This document shows positions 1-9,575 of a DNA stretch of 64,000 nucleotides, piece by piece; the first letter of the stretch is position 1; each line of letters opens with the position of its first letter. The notes under the pieces were generated by a model, which ran no database searches, was not told the DNA's origin, and worked only from the letters and a program-made list of their open reading frames with translations. A program made the position numbers and the translations under genes. The DNA lies in contig NZ_JPRI01000011.1 in NCBI RefSeq assembly GCF_000737765.1, forward strand, positions 34,637-98,636. The letters are read 5' to 3'. The stretch comes from Chryseobacterium vrystaatense (GTDB lineage: Bacteria > Bacteroidota > Bacteroidia > Flavobacteriales > Weeksellaceae).

Positions 1-1
1 A

Positions 2-754
2 AAAGAAAAAGGAGGTTTTATTGCTCTGGCAGCACTTTTGGCGAGTGCATTAGTTAATAAATTTGTGGTTTATGATTTCGGTTTGTTCATCAGTTTTACC
101 ATTATTGTACTGTCTATGCTTTATCTTCATTCTATCCGAACAAGTGTCATCGAGGCGGAACATCAGAATGCTGTATTGCTTTCTTCAAGGCTTCAATTAG
201 AACTCCTTAAGAAAAATATCCAGCCTCATTTTTTAAGGAATACCCTGACTTCAATGATGGACTGGGTAGAAGAATCACCCAAAGAAGGAGCCCGCTTTAT
301 ACAGGCCCTGGCTGCAGAATTTGATATCATGAATGACATCTCTGAGCAAACCCTGATTCCTGTAACCAAAGAACTGGAACTCTGCCGTCAGCATTTGTCT
401 GTGATGGGTTTTAGAAAAGAGATTAATTACATCTGGGAACAGAATGGAATCGATGAAACACAGCTGATCCCTCCTGCGGTTATTCATACCCTACTGGAAA
501 ATGGCATTACCCACAGTGAGCCATTGTCCGGAAATACGATCCATTTTATACTCCAATATTCTTTATTAAAAGAGGGGCATCAATATGCTTTTGAAACCAT
601 CGCTAAGAACCGGCAGATCATGACGGACCGTACAGGCGGAAACGGTTTTAAGTATATCAAAGCAAGACTGACTGAAAGTTATGGACAGAACTGGACTTTC
701 GAATCGGGTTCTACGGAAAACGGCTGGATATCTACCATTCAAATTTTAAAATAA
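2..754 (+). CDS. LytS-type sensor histidine kinase, 3' part (truncated by window edge)
   Basis: The frame is open from position 2, so the gene begins outside the window; the TTG at 38 is internal. The visible part starts with hydrophobic membrane sequence (to about residue 30 after the TTG), then a short linker, then a His_kinase-type dimerisation segment with the phospho-acceptor motif QPHFLRN (His about residue 64). A divergent ATP-binding domain follows: LLENGITHS resembles the N box and GNGFKYIKARL the G box. This class phosphorylates a LytTR response regulator, and the next gene is one, overlapping by one base (TAATG), so the two form a two-component pair. The usual QPHFLFN motif reads QPHFLRN here. 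The signal sensed cannot be told because the N-terminus is missing. Confidence 0.85.
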   Translation, partial: KEKGGFIALAALLASALVNKFVVYDFGLFISFTIIVLSMLYLHSIRTSVIEAEHQNAVLLSSRLQLELLKKNIQPHFLRNTLTSMMDWVEESPKEGARFIQALAAEFDIMNDISEQTLIPVTKELELCRQHLSVMGFRKEINYIWEQNGIDETQLIPPAVIHTLLENGITHSEPLSGNTIHFILQYSLLKEGHQYAFETIAKNRQIMTDRTGGNGFKYIKARLTESYGQNWTFESGSTENGWISTIQILK

Positions 755-1452
755 TGAATATATTAATCATCGAGGACGAGGCCAGAATTGCCAAACGGAT
801 ACAGCGTATGACCTCAGAGTTTTTTGCAGATAAAACCCACGAGATTGTTGTATGTGATTCTCTTCAACAAGGGCTTGATCAGATTGTGACGCAACTTCCC
901 GACTTATTGTTACTGGACCTGAACCTGAATGGTGATAATGGTTTTGAAATATTGGAACAGATGGTGGCTGCTTCTTTTCACACGATTATTGTTTCTGCCA
1001 ATATCGATAAGGCAATCACTGCTTTTGCCTATGGAGTTCTTGATTTTGTTCCCAAACCTTTTGATCAGGAGAGGCTTTTTAAGGCTTTGACCAGGTTTGT
1101 CAGTCCTGCCTTAAAACAGGATGAGGGCATTAAATACCTTGCTGTAAAAAGGGCTGGACAGGTTCGTCTGATTGCTATTTCTGAGGTGATCTACATCAAA
1201 GGGGCAGGAATTTACACGGAACTGCATCTGAGTAACGGGCAGAAAGAACTTCATGACAAATCGCTCGAACATTTACAACAACTTCTTCCAGACAGGTTTG
1301 AACGCATTCACAAATCCTATCTGGTTCATTTTCAACAGATCGAAAAGATTATCATCAATCCGGGTACGCGCTATGGAGTACTGATTAAAACAGGTGAAGT
1401 ACTTCCGGTGGGCCGTTCAAAGTATAAAGATCTGAAAAACAAAATGGTGTAA
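754..1452 (+). CDS. LytTR-family response regulator
   Basis: A 232-residue cytoplasmic DNA-binding regulator. The receiver domain covers about residues 1-115, with the acidic pair at ED7-8, the likely phospho-acceptor Asp55 (LLLLDLNLNG) and the conserved Lys101 (VPKPFD). The LytTR DNA-binding domain covers about 130-232 (LIAISEVIYIKGAGIY, then FERIHKSYLVHF and LPVGRSKYKDL). Length and order match AlgR/LytR-type regulators. It is translationally coupled to the upstream kinase by a TAATG overlap and is presumably phosphorylated by it. It ends 23 bases before the convergent glutaminase gene. The regulated genes cannot be inferred from the window. Confidence 0.93.
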   Translation: MNILIIEDEARIAKRIQRMTSEFFADKTHEIVVCDSLQQGLDQIVTQLPDLLLLDLNLNGDNGFEILEQMVAASFHTIIVSANIDKAITAFAYGVLDFVPKPFDQERLFKALTRFVSPALKQDEGIKYLAVKRAGQVRLIAISEVIYIKGAGIYTELHLSNGQKELHDKSLEHLQQLLPDRFERIHKSYLVHFQQIEKIIINPGTRYGVLIKTGEVLPVGRSKYKDLKNKMV

Positions 1453-1475
1453 TACAGGGGGAAGCAAATGCTCTT

Positions 1476-2489
1476 TTAAAACAGGCTCAGATGATATTGC
1501 TTCACAAAATCCAGGATCATATGATAACCGGCTGCAGAATTTCCATGCTGATCTAATGCCGGGCTGAAAACCCCAATTCCCATTTTTCCGGGAACACTTA
1601 CGGTAATTCCTCCTCCAACACCTGACTTGCTCGGAAGACCTACAGTCCGGGTATATTCTCCACTGAATTCGTACATTCCGGCAGTGAGCATCTGTGATTC
1701 TATTAACTGGGCTACTTCCGTATTTTTATATTGAGAATCTCCGTCAAAACGAACACATTCATTGGCAAAGAAATACCCTATTTTAGCTAAATCTTCAGCG
1801 GTTACTTCAATAGAACACTGTCTGAAATAATTATCCAGCTGATCTTCATTTCCTGTAATAAGACCGTTATTTTTCATCAGGTAGAACATTCCGCGGTTAC
1901 GGTGTCCGGTAGATTTTTCGGATTCGTAAACGGATTTACTGTAATCAATTGTCTGATTTTTGGTTATATATCTTACCATATCCAGAATTTTCTGAAATGG
2001 TTTTTCACCGTCTCCTGAAATTAAAGAAGTAGTAAGAATGGCTCCGGCATTCATCATTGGATTCAGGGGCTTGCCTGTGGTTTCAAGATTGGAAAAATGA
2101 TTGAAGGGTTTATCGGTTCCGAAATAGCCCATTTTTTCGAAGACATTCGCTTCTCCTTTTTCATTAACAGCAATCATTAAAGCAATGATCTTGGAAATAC
2201 TCTGCATGGTAAATTTCTTTTGAACATCTCCTACATTCAATACTTTCCCATTCTTTTCCACTACCGAAAAAGCAATGGCTTTAGCATCCATTTTTCCCAG
2301 TTCCGGAATATAATCCGCTACTTTACCCTGGGTATAAAAGGCTCTGTTTTTTTCGAGAATAGTACTTAACGTTTTCTCAGAAACGGCAGAAATACCTGCT
2401 GTCTTCTGAGCATAAACCACTGTATTTAAGGAAAGAAAAACTGCAATACAAATTCCTTTTGCAGAAAGTAAGAAACTATTGTTGTTCAT
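1476..2489 (-). CDS. glsA: Glutaminase, exported form
   Basis: Serine-dependent beta-lactamase-fold glutaminase that hydrolyses L-glutamine to glutamate and ammonia. The Ser-x-x-Lys dyad is visible in MQSISKIIAL, followed by the family signatures NPMMNAGAI and SGVGGGI near the C-terminus. I chose the ATG at 2489 because it gives a clean signal peptide (MNNNSFLLSAKGICIAVFLS... ending VVYAQ), leaving a mature enzyme of about 310 residues, the normal length for the family. A longer frame from 2534 would put 15 polar residues before the signal peptide. Export is notable because Escherichia coli glutaminases are cytoplasmic; a periplasmic enzyme would scavenge external glutamine. It is convergent with the response regulator and monocistronic. 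Confidence 0.92.
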   Translation of the reverse strand: MNNNSFLLSAKGICIAVFLSLNTVVYAQKTAGISAVSEKTLSTILEKNRAFYTQGKVADYIPELGKMDAKAIAFSVVEKNGKVLNVGDVQKKFTMQSISKIIALMIAVNEKGEANVFEKMGYFGTDKPFNHFSNLETTGKPLNPMMNAGAILTTSLISGDGEKPFQKILDMVRYITKNQTIDYSKSVYESEKSTGHRNRGMFYLMKNNGLITGNEDQLDNYFRQCSIEVTAEDLAKIGYFFANECVRFDGDSQYKNTEVAQLIESQMLTAGMYEFSGEYTRTVGLPSKSGVGGGITVSVPGKMGIGVFSPALDQHGNSAAGYHMILDFVKQYHLSLF

Positions 2490-2774
2490 AAAGGTATTTT
2501 CGGCTAACATCTTATCATCAACCCCGAAAAACAAAGATAAAGTATTTCATCCTTCACTAGCAAATGTCCTGAAAAGATACAGGGTTTAAACAGGATTCAA
2601 CAGAATTAAGTATTTCTACTCTAAACCGTAATTGGTCATTTATACTCTAAAAAAAATGCGTCCTTCTTTGTTACTTTGAACTACAGATTAAGCATGATCA
2701 ATGAAGGTTAATTCCTCAACTGAGATGCTGAAAAACATCAGAAATAAAAACTAACCAACCAAAATACATTCAAC

Positions 2775-3191
2775 ATGGAAACAGCAAACGTAAGCGGAAT
2801 CGCTAACTCGTCCGGCCAACTTCAATTGGGTAACGGCGCTCAGTTCTGGGTTTATCTTTCTCCTCAGAACAATACTTCCAAAATGATTTCAAAATGGCGT
2901 GTTACGTTCTCACAGGGAAACTGGAGTGATTCTATTTCAAGTGACGCTCCGACAAAACAGATTCAGACGCCAAATCTTTCTGGAATCTTTGATATTAAAG
3001 TAGAATTATTAAGCGGTTCTACCGGTACATGGCGCCAGATCCCTCCTCAGCAGGGAAGTCATAATGAAATCGGCTGTAATTCCAACTGTGCCTCAATGGT
3101 AGGTATTGTTGCGGATAGTACAAATCCTCCTCCAGGTGCTATTAATGCCCACTTCTGGACAACATGGGATGCTATGTGTAAATCACATTAA
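2775..3191 (+). CDS. Small Cys-containing protein of unknown function, upstream of two flavin oxidases
   Basis: A 138-residue protein with no signal peptide, no membrane segment and no family that I recognise. It is rich in Ser, Asn, Gln and Gly with alternating hydrophobic residues (FWVYLSP, KWRVTFSQGNW, FDIKVELLSG), suggesting a small beta-sandwich. It has three cysteines near the C-terminus (GCNSNC and MCKSH) and several Trp. It lies 256 bases upstream of, and on the same strand as, two FAD-dependent amine oxidases, with a long inverted repeat in the gap. That arrangement suggests it is made in larger amounts than the oxidases and works with them as substrate, carrier or partner; this is inference only. 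The start has a good upstream context and no in-frame alternative. Confidence 0.7.
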   Translation: METANVSGIANSSGQLQLGNGAQFWVYLSPQNNTSKMISKWRVTFSQGNWSDSISSDAPTKQIQTPNLSGIFDIKVELLSGSTGTWRQIPPQQGSHNEIGCNSNCASMVGIVADSTNPPPGAINAHFWTTWDAMCKSH

Positions 3192-3231
3192 AAAAAGAAA
3201 TAAGTCTTAATCAAAACAAGTCCATATCATT

Positions 3232-3319
3232 CAATTACCGGCCGTTTTTTTTCGAGTTACAAGTGCATGATTTAAAAGTTGTGTGTTTAAAACCTACGAA
3301 AAAACAGGGCCGGTAATTG
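3232..3319. repeat. Long inverted repeat between the small gene and the oxidases
   Basis: Perfect 12-bp arms lie at 3232-3243 (CAATTACCGGCC) and 3308-3319 (GGCCGGTAATTG). Inward of the arms, after a one- or two-base bulge, a T8CG tract pairs with CGA6, so the stem can extend to about 20 bp. It begins 40 bases after the stop of the 138-residue gene. It could be a leaky terminator or mRNA-stability element lowering expression of the downstream oxidases, or a REP/MITE-like element. No other copy was noticed in this window. Confidence 0.7.
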
Positions 3320-3447
3320 TTTTCCCTGACTTTAAGTATTCAATTTCAGGATAGGACTTTTAGGTTGAATCGCCGTAAGAATTTAAAAGCATTGCTGTTT
3401 TATTTTTCTTATCTGTTTTAACCTTATAAAAACTAATACTAAAACCT

Positions 3448-4635
3448 ATGAAAACAGAAAATTACGACGTCATCGTCATTGGCGGCGGCGCCATAGGCTT
3501 AGCTACTGCAAACCAACTGGGAAAGCGAAAGGCTAAGACTCTCGTGCTCGAACAATTTACTTTTGTGAACCAACTGGGAAGTTCTGCCGGTGTTTCCCGT
3601 CAGTTCAGAATTCCATATCCGGACAAATATATGGTAAAGATGGCCCTGGAAGCACAACCTTATTGGGATGAACTTGAAAAAGAAGCCAATATCTCACTGC
3701 TTGATAAAGTAGGAACCCTATGGTTCGGAGATCCCGAAGTGCATTCGACCGAAGGAAATATTGCAGAGGCTGAGAAAGCTCTGAAAGATTTAGATGTTCC
3801 TTATACCACTCTTACCGCAAAAGAAATTGAAGATCAATATCATTTTCGAAATTTACCGGAAAACTACACAGGATTGTTTCAGCCGGATGGTGCAAGCATC
3901 AATTTTAAAGCAACGATTGAGACCCTTTTAGGTCTTTGTAAGCAGGAGGAAACGGTGCAGCTGGAAGAAAATTCTCCTGTACTTGATATTAAATCAGTAG
4001 GCGAACTTTTCGAAATCACAACTCCCAACGGAATTTATATCGCTAAAAAACTGGCCATTATCCCGGGACCTTATATCAACAGTGTCATCAACTTACTGGA
4101 TTTTAAAATAGAAGCCACCTACTGGAATATGGCATCAGCTTATTTTAAGAAGACAGATCCTTCAATACAGTATCCGACCTGGTTTGTATTCCAAAATCCA
4201 GTGGATCAACACGGTAACGAGTTCTATGGTTTCCCGTCAGTAGACTGGGATCATCCTGAATATATCCGTGTGGCACCTGACTTTGTAATGGAAGCTCTGG
4301 AAGAGCCCACTGACCGAACATTAATTCCTAATCCTCAGGAACTGGCCTACACTTCTGAATGGATAAAAGAGCATATGACGGGATTAAGTACGGTACCGGA
4401 ATATACCTCCACCTGTCTGATTGCACTCAGCACGATCCCCAATAAGGAACTGCTGATTGATTTTGCCCCAAGATATGTACCCAACTATAAAAACATTGTG
4501 GTCTATGCAACAGGATGGGCCGCAAAATTCACTCCTTTTTTAGGGAAAATCATGGCTGACCTTGCCTTGGACGGACATACTGATTTTGATATTTCGCATT
4601 TCCAATTAGGACGTAAATTCTTTAAAGCCATTTAA
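3448..4635 (+). CDS. FAD-dependent amino-acid/amine oxidase, DAO family (sarcosine oxidase-like)
   Basis: A 395-residue DAO-fold flavoprotein. The N-terminal dinucleotide-binding motif is VIVIGGGAIGLATANQLG (about residues 9-26), followed by the acidic end of strand 2 (LVLEQF). SAGVSRQFRIPYPDKYM resembles monomeric sarcosine oxidase and N-methyltryptophan oxidase (SolA), as do FGFPSVDWDHPEYIRVAP-like substrate-domain sequence and a C-terminal YATGWAAKFTPFLGK segment. The family oxidises secondary or primary amines with O2, giving H2O2. It is cytoplasmic with no signal peptide. It is followed 12 bases later by a second flavin oxidase, so the two are an operon. The exact substrate is not readable from sequence. 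Confidence 0.85.
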   Translation: MKTENYDVIVIGGGAIGLATANQLGKRKAKTLVLEQFTFVNQLGSSAGVSRQFRIPYPDKYMVKMALEAQPYWDELEKEANISLLDKVGTLWFGDPEVHSTEGNIAEAEKALKDLDVPYTTLTAKEIEDQYHFRNLPENYTGLFQPDGASINFKATIETLLGLCKQEETVQLEENSPVLDIKSVGELFEITTPNGIYIAKKLAIIPGPYINSVINLLDFKIEATYWNMASAYFKKTDPSIQYPTWFVFQNPVDQHGNEFYGFPSVDWDHPEYIRVAPDFVMEALEEPTDRTLIPNPQELAYTSEWIKEHMTGLSTVPEYTSTCLIALSTIPNKELLIDFAPRYVPNYKNIVVYATGWAAKFTPFLGKIMADLALDGHTDFDISHFQLGRKFFKAI

Positions 4636-4647
4636 AACTATTAAACC

Positions 4648-6417
4648 ATGAATAAAAAAACACCATTAAATACAGGAAAGCATCCTGATTTAAAAACAGA
4701 AGTAGCCATTATCGGTGCCGGAACTTCCGGATTGTACACAGCTTACCGGTTGGTAACTGACAAAAAATATAAAGCCAGCGAAGTACAGATCTTCGACATG
4801 AACAATAAACTGGGCGGAAGACTGGAATCTGTTGTTATGCCGGGAATGAATTTCTGGGGCGAGCTGGGAGGAATGCGTTATCTGACTTCTCAGCAAATCG
4901 TAACGACCTTAATTGAGGGCTACCCTCTTACGGAAAAGGATCCCGCCAAACGAACTCCCGTTCTGAAAGATAAAATGACTCCCATTGACTTCCCTATGGG
5001 TAAACCGGAGGAATTGCTGATGTATCTGAGAAAAGAACGTTTCAAACAGGATGCCTGGGATGTGGCTCAGAAAGAAGGCAGGAAACTGGTAACGCGTTAT
5101 TATCTGAATGATGATGATCATGGTTTCAGCTCTGATCAGCTGTTCAATAAGATTATCTATGATGTTTTAATGGCAGATCCATGGGTGGCTGAAAAATATG
5201 GGGACAGAATCATCAAAGGAGATACTATGTATGATTACTCTTTTAAACTAACCAGTGAAGACTGGGATCATATCAAACCCAGATTGGTTTATAATTTCCC
5301 GAATTCACCTTATGACAAGCGTAAAGTAAATGATTTAGGTTTTTGGAATTTGATCAAGGATCAGATTTCACAGGAAGGCTATGAGTTTGTTGCGAATGCG
5401 GGCGGATATTATTCCAATACAATCAACTGGAATTCAGCGGAAGCTTTTCCTTATATGGTGGGAGATTTCTCTTCCGATACGACTTACAAGACCATTAAGG
5501 AAGGATACGACAGTATCGCCTATGCGGTAGCCAATTCTTATATGGACCATGAAGGTGCCTGCATCTGGTCTGAAAATAAGCTGCTTACTTTTACCAAAGA
5601 TCATCCTTTAGCAGAGACTCATACGTATCAGCTGACTTTTCTGAATCTTAGAACCAATACAAAATGGAACGTTTTTGCCAATAAGTTGGTTCTTGCCATG
5701 CCTAGAAAATCTCTGGAGCTCCTGGATCAGAACAATTTCTTTTTTGATATTAATGAAAACTCGGTTCTGAATACCAATATCCGTTCTGTCATTATGGAAC
5801 CTGCCTTTAAGATATTAATGGGTTTTGAATATCCATGGTGGAAGGAGAAGGAATTGCATATTGATTCCGGGCATTCTATTACCGACCTGCCTATGAGACA
5901 GTGTTATTATTTCGGGACAGATCCTGAAACCAATAATTCAATGCTGTTGGGAAGTTATGGAGATATGGAAACCGAAACTTTCTGGAAAGCACTGACGGAT
6001 GACAAAGTCCTTTTCGAAGTTAGAGCTGCCAAATCAGCCTCATTAAAAGAACTGCACCAACTGGATGGCGTTCAGGCGACCAAACTGATGGTGGATGAAC
6101 TGATGAATCAGCTTCGGGAACTGCACGGTCCGGACATAACGATACCTGAACCTTATGTCACTTATTTTAAAGACTGGACCGATGAACCTTTCGGGGCTGG
6201 ATATCACGCATGGAAAGCCGGATACTCTGTTAAGCATGTGATGCAATATATGAGAAAACCGGTAGCTCATGAACATATTCACATTATTGGGGAAGCTTAT
6301 TCCGATCAGCAGGGCTGGGTGGAAGGAGCTTTCTGTGAAGCAGAAAAAATGCTGCAGGAACATTTCGGAATGACCCGTCCGAAATGGCTGAGTTCCAAGT
6401 ATTATATGGGATGGTAG
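4648..6417 (+). CDS. Flavin monoamine oxidase / L-amino-acid oxidase family protein
   Basis: A 589-residue FAD enzyme of the amine oxidase superfamily. The Rossmann motif EVAIIGAGTSGLYTAYRL is at about residues 17-35, followed by the typical GGRLES and ELGGMRYL motifs that contact FAD, and a C-terminal IHIIGEAYSDQQGWVEGAF block that closes the FAD site. The length exceeds monoamine oxidases of about 450 residues and fits the L-amino-acid or tryptophan-2-monooxygenase branch. There is no signal peptide. It lies 12 bases after the DAO-family oxidase. Together they could process one amine or amino acid in two steps, or modify the 138-residue protein encoded upstream; either would be new to me. 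A strong terminator follows. Confidence 0.87.
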   Translation: MNKKTPLNTGKHPDLKTEVAIIGAGTSGLYTAYRLVTDKKYKASEVQIFDMNNKLGGRLESVVMPGMNFWGELGGMRYLTSQQIVTTLIEGYPLTEKDPAKRTPVLKDKMTPIDFPMGKPEELLMYLRKERFKQDAWDVAQKEGRKLVTRYYLNDDDHGFSSDQLFNKIIYDVLMADPWVAEKYGDRIIKGDTMYDYSFKLTSEDWDHIKPRLVYNFPNSPYDKRKVNDLGFWNLIKDQISQEGYEFVANAGGYYSNTINWNSAEAFPYMVGDFSSDTTYKTIKEGYDSIAYAVANSYMDHEGACIWSENKLLTFTKDHPLAETHTYQLTFLNLRTNTKWNVFANKLVLAMPRKSLELLDQNNFFFDINENSVLNTNIRSVIMEPAFKILMGFEYPWWKEKELHIDSGHSITDLPMRQCYYFGTDPETNNSMLLGSYGDMETETFWKALTDDKVLFEVRAAKSASLKELHQLDGVQATKLMVDELMNQLRELHGPDITIPEPYVTYFKDWTDEPFGAGYHAWKAGYSVKHVMQYMRKPVAHEHIHIIGEAYSDQQGWVEGAFCEAEKMLQEHFGMTRPKWLSSKYYMGW

Positions 6418-6452
6418 ATCAGAAAGGTAACACAAAAACAGATCATATCAAT

Positions 6453-6480
6453 AAAGCTTCGGAGAAATCCGAAGCTTTTG
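6453..6480. terminator. Bidirectional rho-independent terminator
   Basis: Perfect 11-bp stem, AAAGCTTCGGA (6453-6463) and TCCGAAGCTTT (6468-6478), with a GAAA tetraloop, lying between the convergent oxidase and glycosidase genes. The arms carry A and T runs on both sides. Confidence 0.88.
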
Positions 6481-6504
6481 TTTATCCTTCAAAATATCTA
6501 AACC

Positions 6505-9378
6505 TTAATAAACAGTCACTGGCCCTGCCAATCCTAAAGACTGAAGCGGCTGGTCTTTCTTTTTCAGATTGGTCCAGTATTGGGCAATCGTATTATCTTT
6601 AAGGGTTTTCATATAATTGACCATAACTGTAACCACTTTAATCTCAATTTCATTCACTCCTTCTCTCACTAAGCCCTCCACGGGATAAATTCTCTGGCCA
6701 AACCACTGTGTTCCTGCTTCTTTCCCATTGATTCGCACCTCGCAAATCCCGTATACATTTCCCAGGTTTATATAGTTTGCTGCCTGCTTATTTTTTAGCT
6801 CGAAAGTATTCCGGTAAATGACTGTTCCTGCAAAATGAGTATATGCAGTCAACTCTTTAAGATCAATCAGTTTGTTCAGTTTTTCTTTTTTAACGGTACC
6901 ATCATAATGTATAAATTCCACATCCCAGTCTCCGTTGATTTCTTTTGCGTTATTTCCGGTAAGAGGGTTTTCTTTCCAGGCTGCACCTTTTTTATGGTTA
7001 TCAAAAACAATCAGCTTTGAATCTGCCGGCCCCAGATTCATATTTAAATGTCCATCAGGAGTATCCAGCCTGAAACGTTTCCCTGTAACCGCATCCCACA
7101 GCCAGGCAGGTCTGTTTCTGATCACACTTTTTTCAAATGTAATATCCAGAGGTACACTATGCTTGCTGCTGGAGTTATTAAACAGGAAAATTTCTGCATC
7201 ACCGGTTTGGTACCTTACCTGGGTTATAAACGTTTTGGGTTCCCTGATCTTTACGTATGGAGTAACAGCATGTTTTTTCTGAACAGCCTTATACCAGCTC
7301 AGAAAGTCAGATGCAGGTTTATTCAGAAAAACAAAACGGTCTTCATACGCCTGCATTTTGCTGATCCAGCTTTGTACTTCCTGATCTCTTTCTTCATGAT
7401 GATTCCAGCCTGTAGACCGGCTGGGGATGGCTTCTATACAAAATACTTTTCCACCATTACTTACAAACCCGTGCAGTTTTTCTGCAGCAGCCGTATCCAG
7501 GCTATGAACTTCGATCAGAAACAGAGTGTGGTATTTTCTTTTTCCATACATAAGATATCCTTTCTTTACCTCTGAGTCTTTGATAACCTGCTCCGAGATA
7601 TAATCACAGGCACTCCCGTTCTGATGGACTGATTCCCAGATCAGAGACTGGTAAGCAGGGGATACAAGAGTTGGAAAAGGCTCATTCTGTGCTCCATATT
7701 CTGACCATTGATCCGCAAAGGGTGCTAAAAGAGCAATATCCGCAAACATCGTGGCCTGCTGTAATATCGCAGAAAGCCTTGCCCGGTAATCCGTATAATA
7801 TTTAAAATAAGGCCACATCGTGTTTTTCTCACTGAAGTATCCTCCGTAGGTAATCCACCCCGGGAAGGGCGCATCAGGAGGTGAATAATTAAATCCATGA
7901 AAAACAGGATGAGTTACTCCGGATATGGTGCTTTGGTCTCCTGCTATTTTAAAAATTTCCAGTGCTTCGTTAAATACCATATCTGTATTGGTCAATTCCT
8001 CGGAACTGATCAGTTTTTTATCCTTTAAGTGGGCTGCTGAAGAAACAAGCTTGTTGATCATGGTATTTCCCCTTCCCAAATGCCAGGGATACTGCATGAG
8101 CTTTTCTTCACTTATGTCTTCTCCGATTCCGTATTTAAGCCAGGTTTCACATTCGGGAATATCTATTTCAAAGCTTCCCTCCACCGGAAAATAACCGCGT
8201 CCATAAGCCTGTGCCCTTGATTTTATTTTATTATCCCTGCACCAATCCGCGAAGGTTTTTACAAATCTTTCCCTGAATAGCTCTGCTTTGGTAAGTTCAA
8301 AATCATAGCGCATACGGTCTGTTATCTTTTTAAACTCCGGACTCATTTTAACAGGATAAAGAATATTGACTCCTGTGGTATTTCCCATACTTCCTATTTT
8401 GAACAGGACAAAGGGCAGATAAGGATACAGATCATACCCTCTCCTCTTTTGAAACTCGCTCATCATATCACTGCTCCAGTTTGCTCCTTCCGTCTCCAGA
8501 CTGTCGATAAAGAAAGCCCGGATATGTTTTGCCAGTGGGCCTATTCTCTGCTGAATAGTATCACTCATCCTGTTGAGGTATTTTTTCACAGCAGCAGTAT
8601 TGTAATGATTTAAGACAGGTCCCATACCGCCTGGTGCACCCTGGATTACACTCATAAAGCGTTCTATTTTTACCAGTCCGTACACCGCGTAATCTCCTTT
8701 AGGTACCGAAACTCTGATGAGCCCATTTGGAATCTGGTCTGAAAGGTTGACCACCTCGTTCATAGTATTGAGCGGATCAGGGACGAGCTTCACCTCGAGC
8801 ATTTCCATTGTTCTTCCAGTGTATGGATTGGTAATGGCAGGATCAGCCTCTTTGTAGAGATCAAAAAGTGAGAATTCTGTTTTAAGAGGACCTTTTAGTT
8901 TTTTTACAGCCAAAACTACAATTTGTGAACATTCTTCTTTTTCCAGAAAATCACCACCCATGGGAAATCCTGTACCAACAAGCAGATCGCAGGTCATCTC
9001 TAATGATCGGGCTTCTTCAAGAGTGAATCTCAGTAATTCTATCCACTCATCACTTAACCATTCCAGACTTGTTTTGCCCATATCCCCGGTACGTAAAGGA
9101 AAAGATATGGGATTAATCTCCACTCCGCCTATTCCTGCATCTTTTAAAACCCTGAGCTCCCGGGCCAGTTCTGCTTTCTCTATTTTGTCGCCATTCCACC
9201 ACCAGCGGACCCATGGGCGGTACTGACTTTCTGGATCGCTGAACATTTCAAACAATGACTTATAGTCAGGTAAATTAATATCCCGCAGCATTGCATAGGC
9301 ATAAGGAGGCAGGATATTCGAAACCAGTACGCCGGACGCGGCAACTGAACATTGTTTCAAAAAGTCTCTTCTTTTCAT
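6505..9378 (-). CDS. Glycoside hydrolase, GH106-like (alpha-L-rhamnosidase family)
   Basis: A 957-residue exported glycosidase. The N-terminus MKRRDFLKQCSVAASGVLVS carries a twin-arginine type signal (RRDFLK). It is followed by PWVRWWWNGD and a segment ending GIGGVEINPI, characteristic of GH106-type alpha-L-rhamnosidases and relatives. The central TIM-barrel region holds acidic motifs such as FFIDSLETEGANW and ISSEELTNTD. The C-terminus (about 830-957) is a GH2-like beta-sandwich sugar-binding domain (INLGNVYGICEVRINGKEAGTQW). The probable role is removal of rhamnose or a related sugar from plant polysaccharide or pectin in the periplasm. It stands alone, with no SusC/SusD pair nearby, unlike a typical polysaccharide utilisation locus. 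Confidence 0.82.
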   Translation of the reverse strand: MKRRDFLKQCSVAASGVLVSNILPPYAYAMLRDINLPDYKSLFEMFSDPESQYRPWVRWWWNGDKIEKAELARELRVLKDAGIGGVEINPISFPLRTGDMGKTSLEWLSDEWIELLRFTLEEARSLEMTCDLLVGTGFPMGGDFLEKEECSQIVVLAVKKLKGPLKTEFSLFDLYKEADPAITNPYTGRTMEMLEVKLVPDPLNTMNEVVNLSDQIPNGLIRVSVPKGDYAVYGLVKIERFMSVIQGAPGGMGPVLNHYNTAAVKKYLNRMSDTIQQRIGPLAKHIRAFFIDSLETEGANWSSDMMSEFQKRRGYDLYPYLPFVLFKIGSMGNTTGVNILYPVKMSPEFKKITDRMRYDFELTKAELFRERFVKTFADWCRDNKIKSRAQAYGRGYFPVEGSFEIDIPECETWLKYGIGEDISEEKLMQYPWHLGRGNTMINKLVSSAAHLKDKKLISSEELTNTDMVFNEALEIFKIAGDQSTISGVTHPVFHGFNYSPPDAPFPGWITYGGYFSEKNTMWPYFKYYTDYRARLSAILQQATMFADIALLAPFADQWSEYGAQNEPFPTLVSPAYQSLIWESVHQNGSACDYISEQVIKDSEVKKGYLMYGKRKYHTLFLIEVHSLDTAAAEKLHGFVSNGGKVFCIEAIPSRSTGWNHHEERDQEVQSWISKMQAYEDRFVFLNKPASDFLSWYKAVQKKHAVTPYVKIREPKTFITQVRYQTGDAEIFLFNNSSSKHSVPLDITFEKSVIRNRPAWLWDAVTGKRFRLDTPDGHLNMNLGPADSKLIVFDNHKKGAAWKENPLTGNNAKEINGDWDVEFIHYDGTVKKEKLNKLIDLKELTAYTHFAGTVIYRNTFELKNKQAANYINLGNVYGICEVRINGKEAGTQWFGQRIYPVEGLVREGVNEIEIKVVTVMVNYMKTLKDNTIAQYWTNLKKKDQPLQSLGLAGPVTVY

Positions 9379-9493
9379 GAAATCGTGTACGTATTAAAAT
9401 TATAATGTGTGAATACATCTTTCACAACCATGACCAGGATATACAGGTATTCCAAATTTAACAGATTTACTAACAATATTATCATTTCAAAAG

Positions 9494-9522
9494 AAAAAAT
9501 CACCCGATATTATCAGGTGATT
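9494..9522 (-). terminator. Rho-independent terminator after the TPR serine hydrolase
   Basis: On the minus strand AATCACC and GGTGATT arms (9498-9504 and 9516-9522), extended by an inner GATA/TATC pairing, are followed by a run of T. It lies about 55 bases downstream of the serine hydrolase stop at 9576. Confidence 0.75.
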
Positions 9523-9575
9523 GCATTTTTATAACTAAATATTAAGATTGAAAAGATTATACCCCATTCTTAAGG

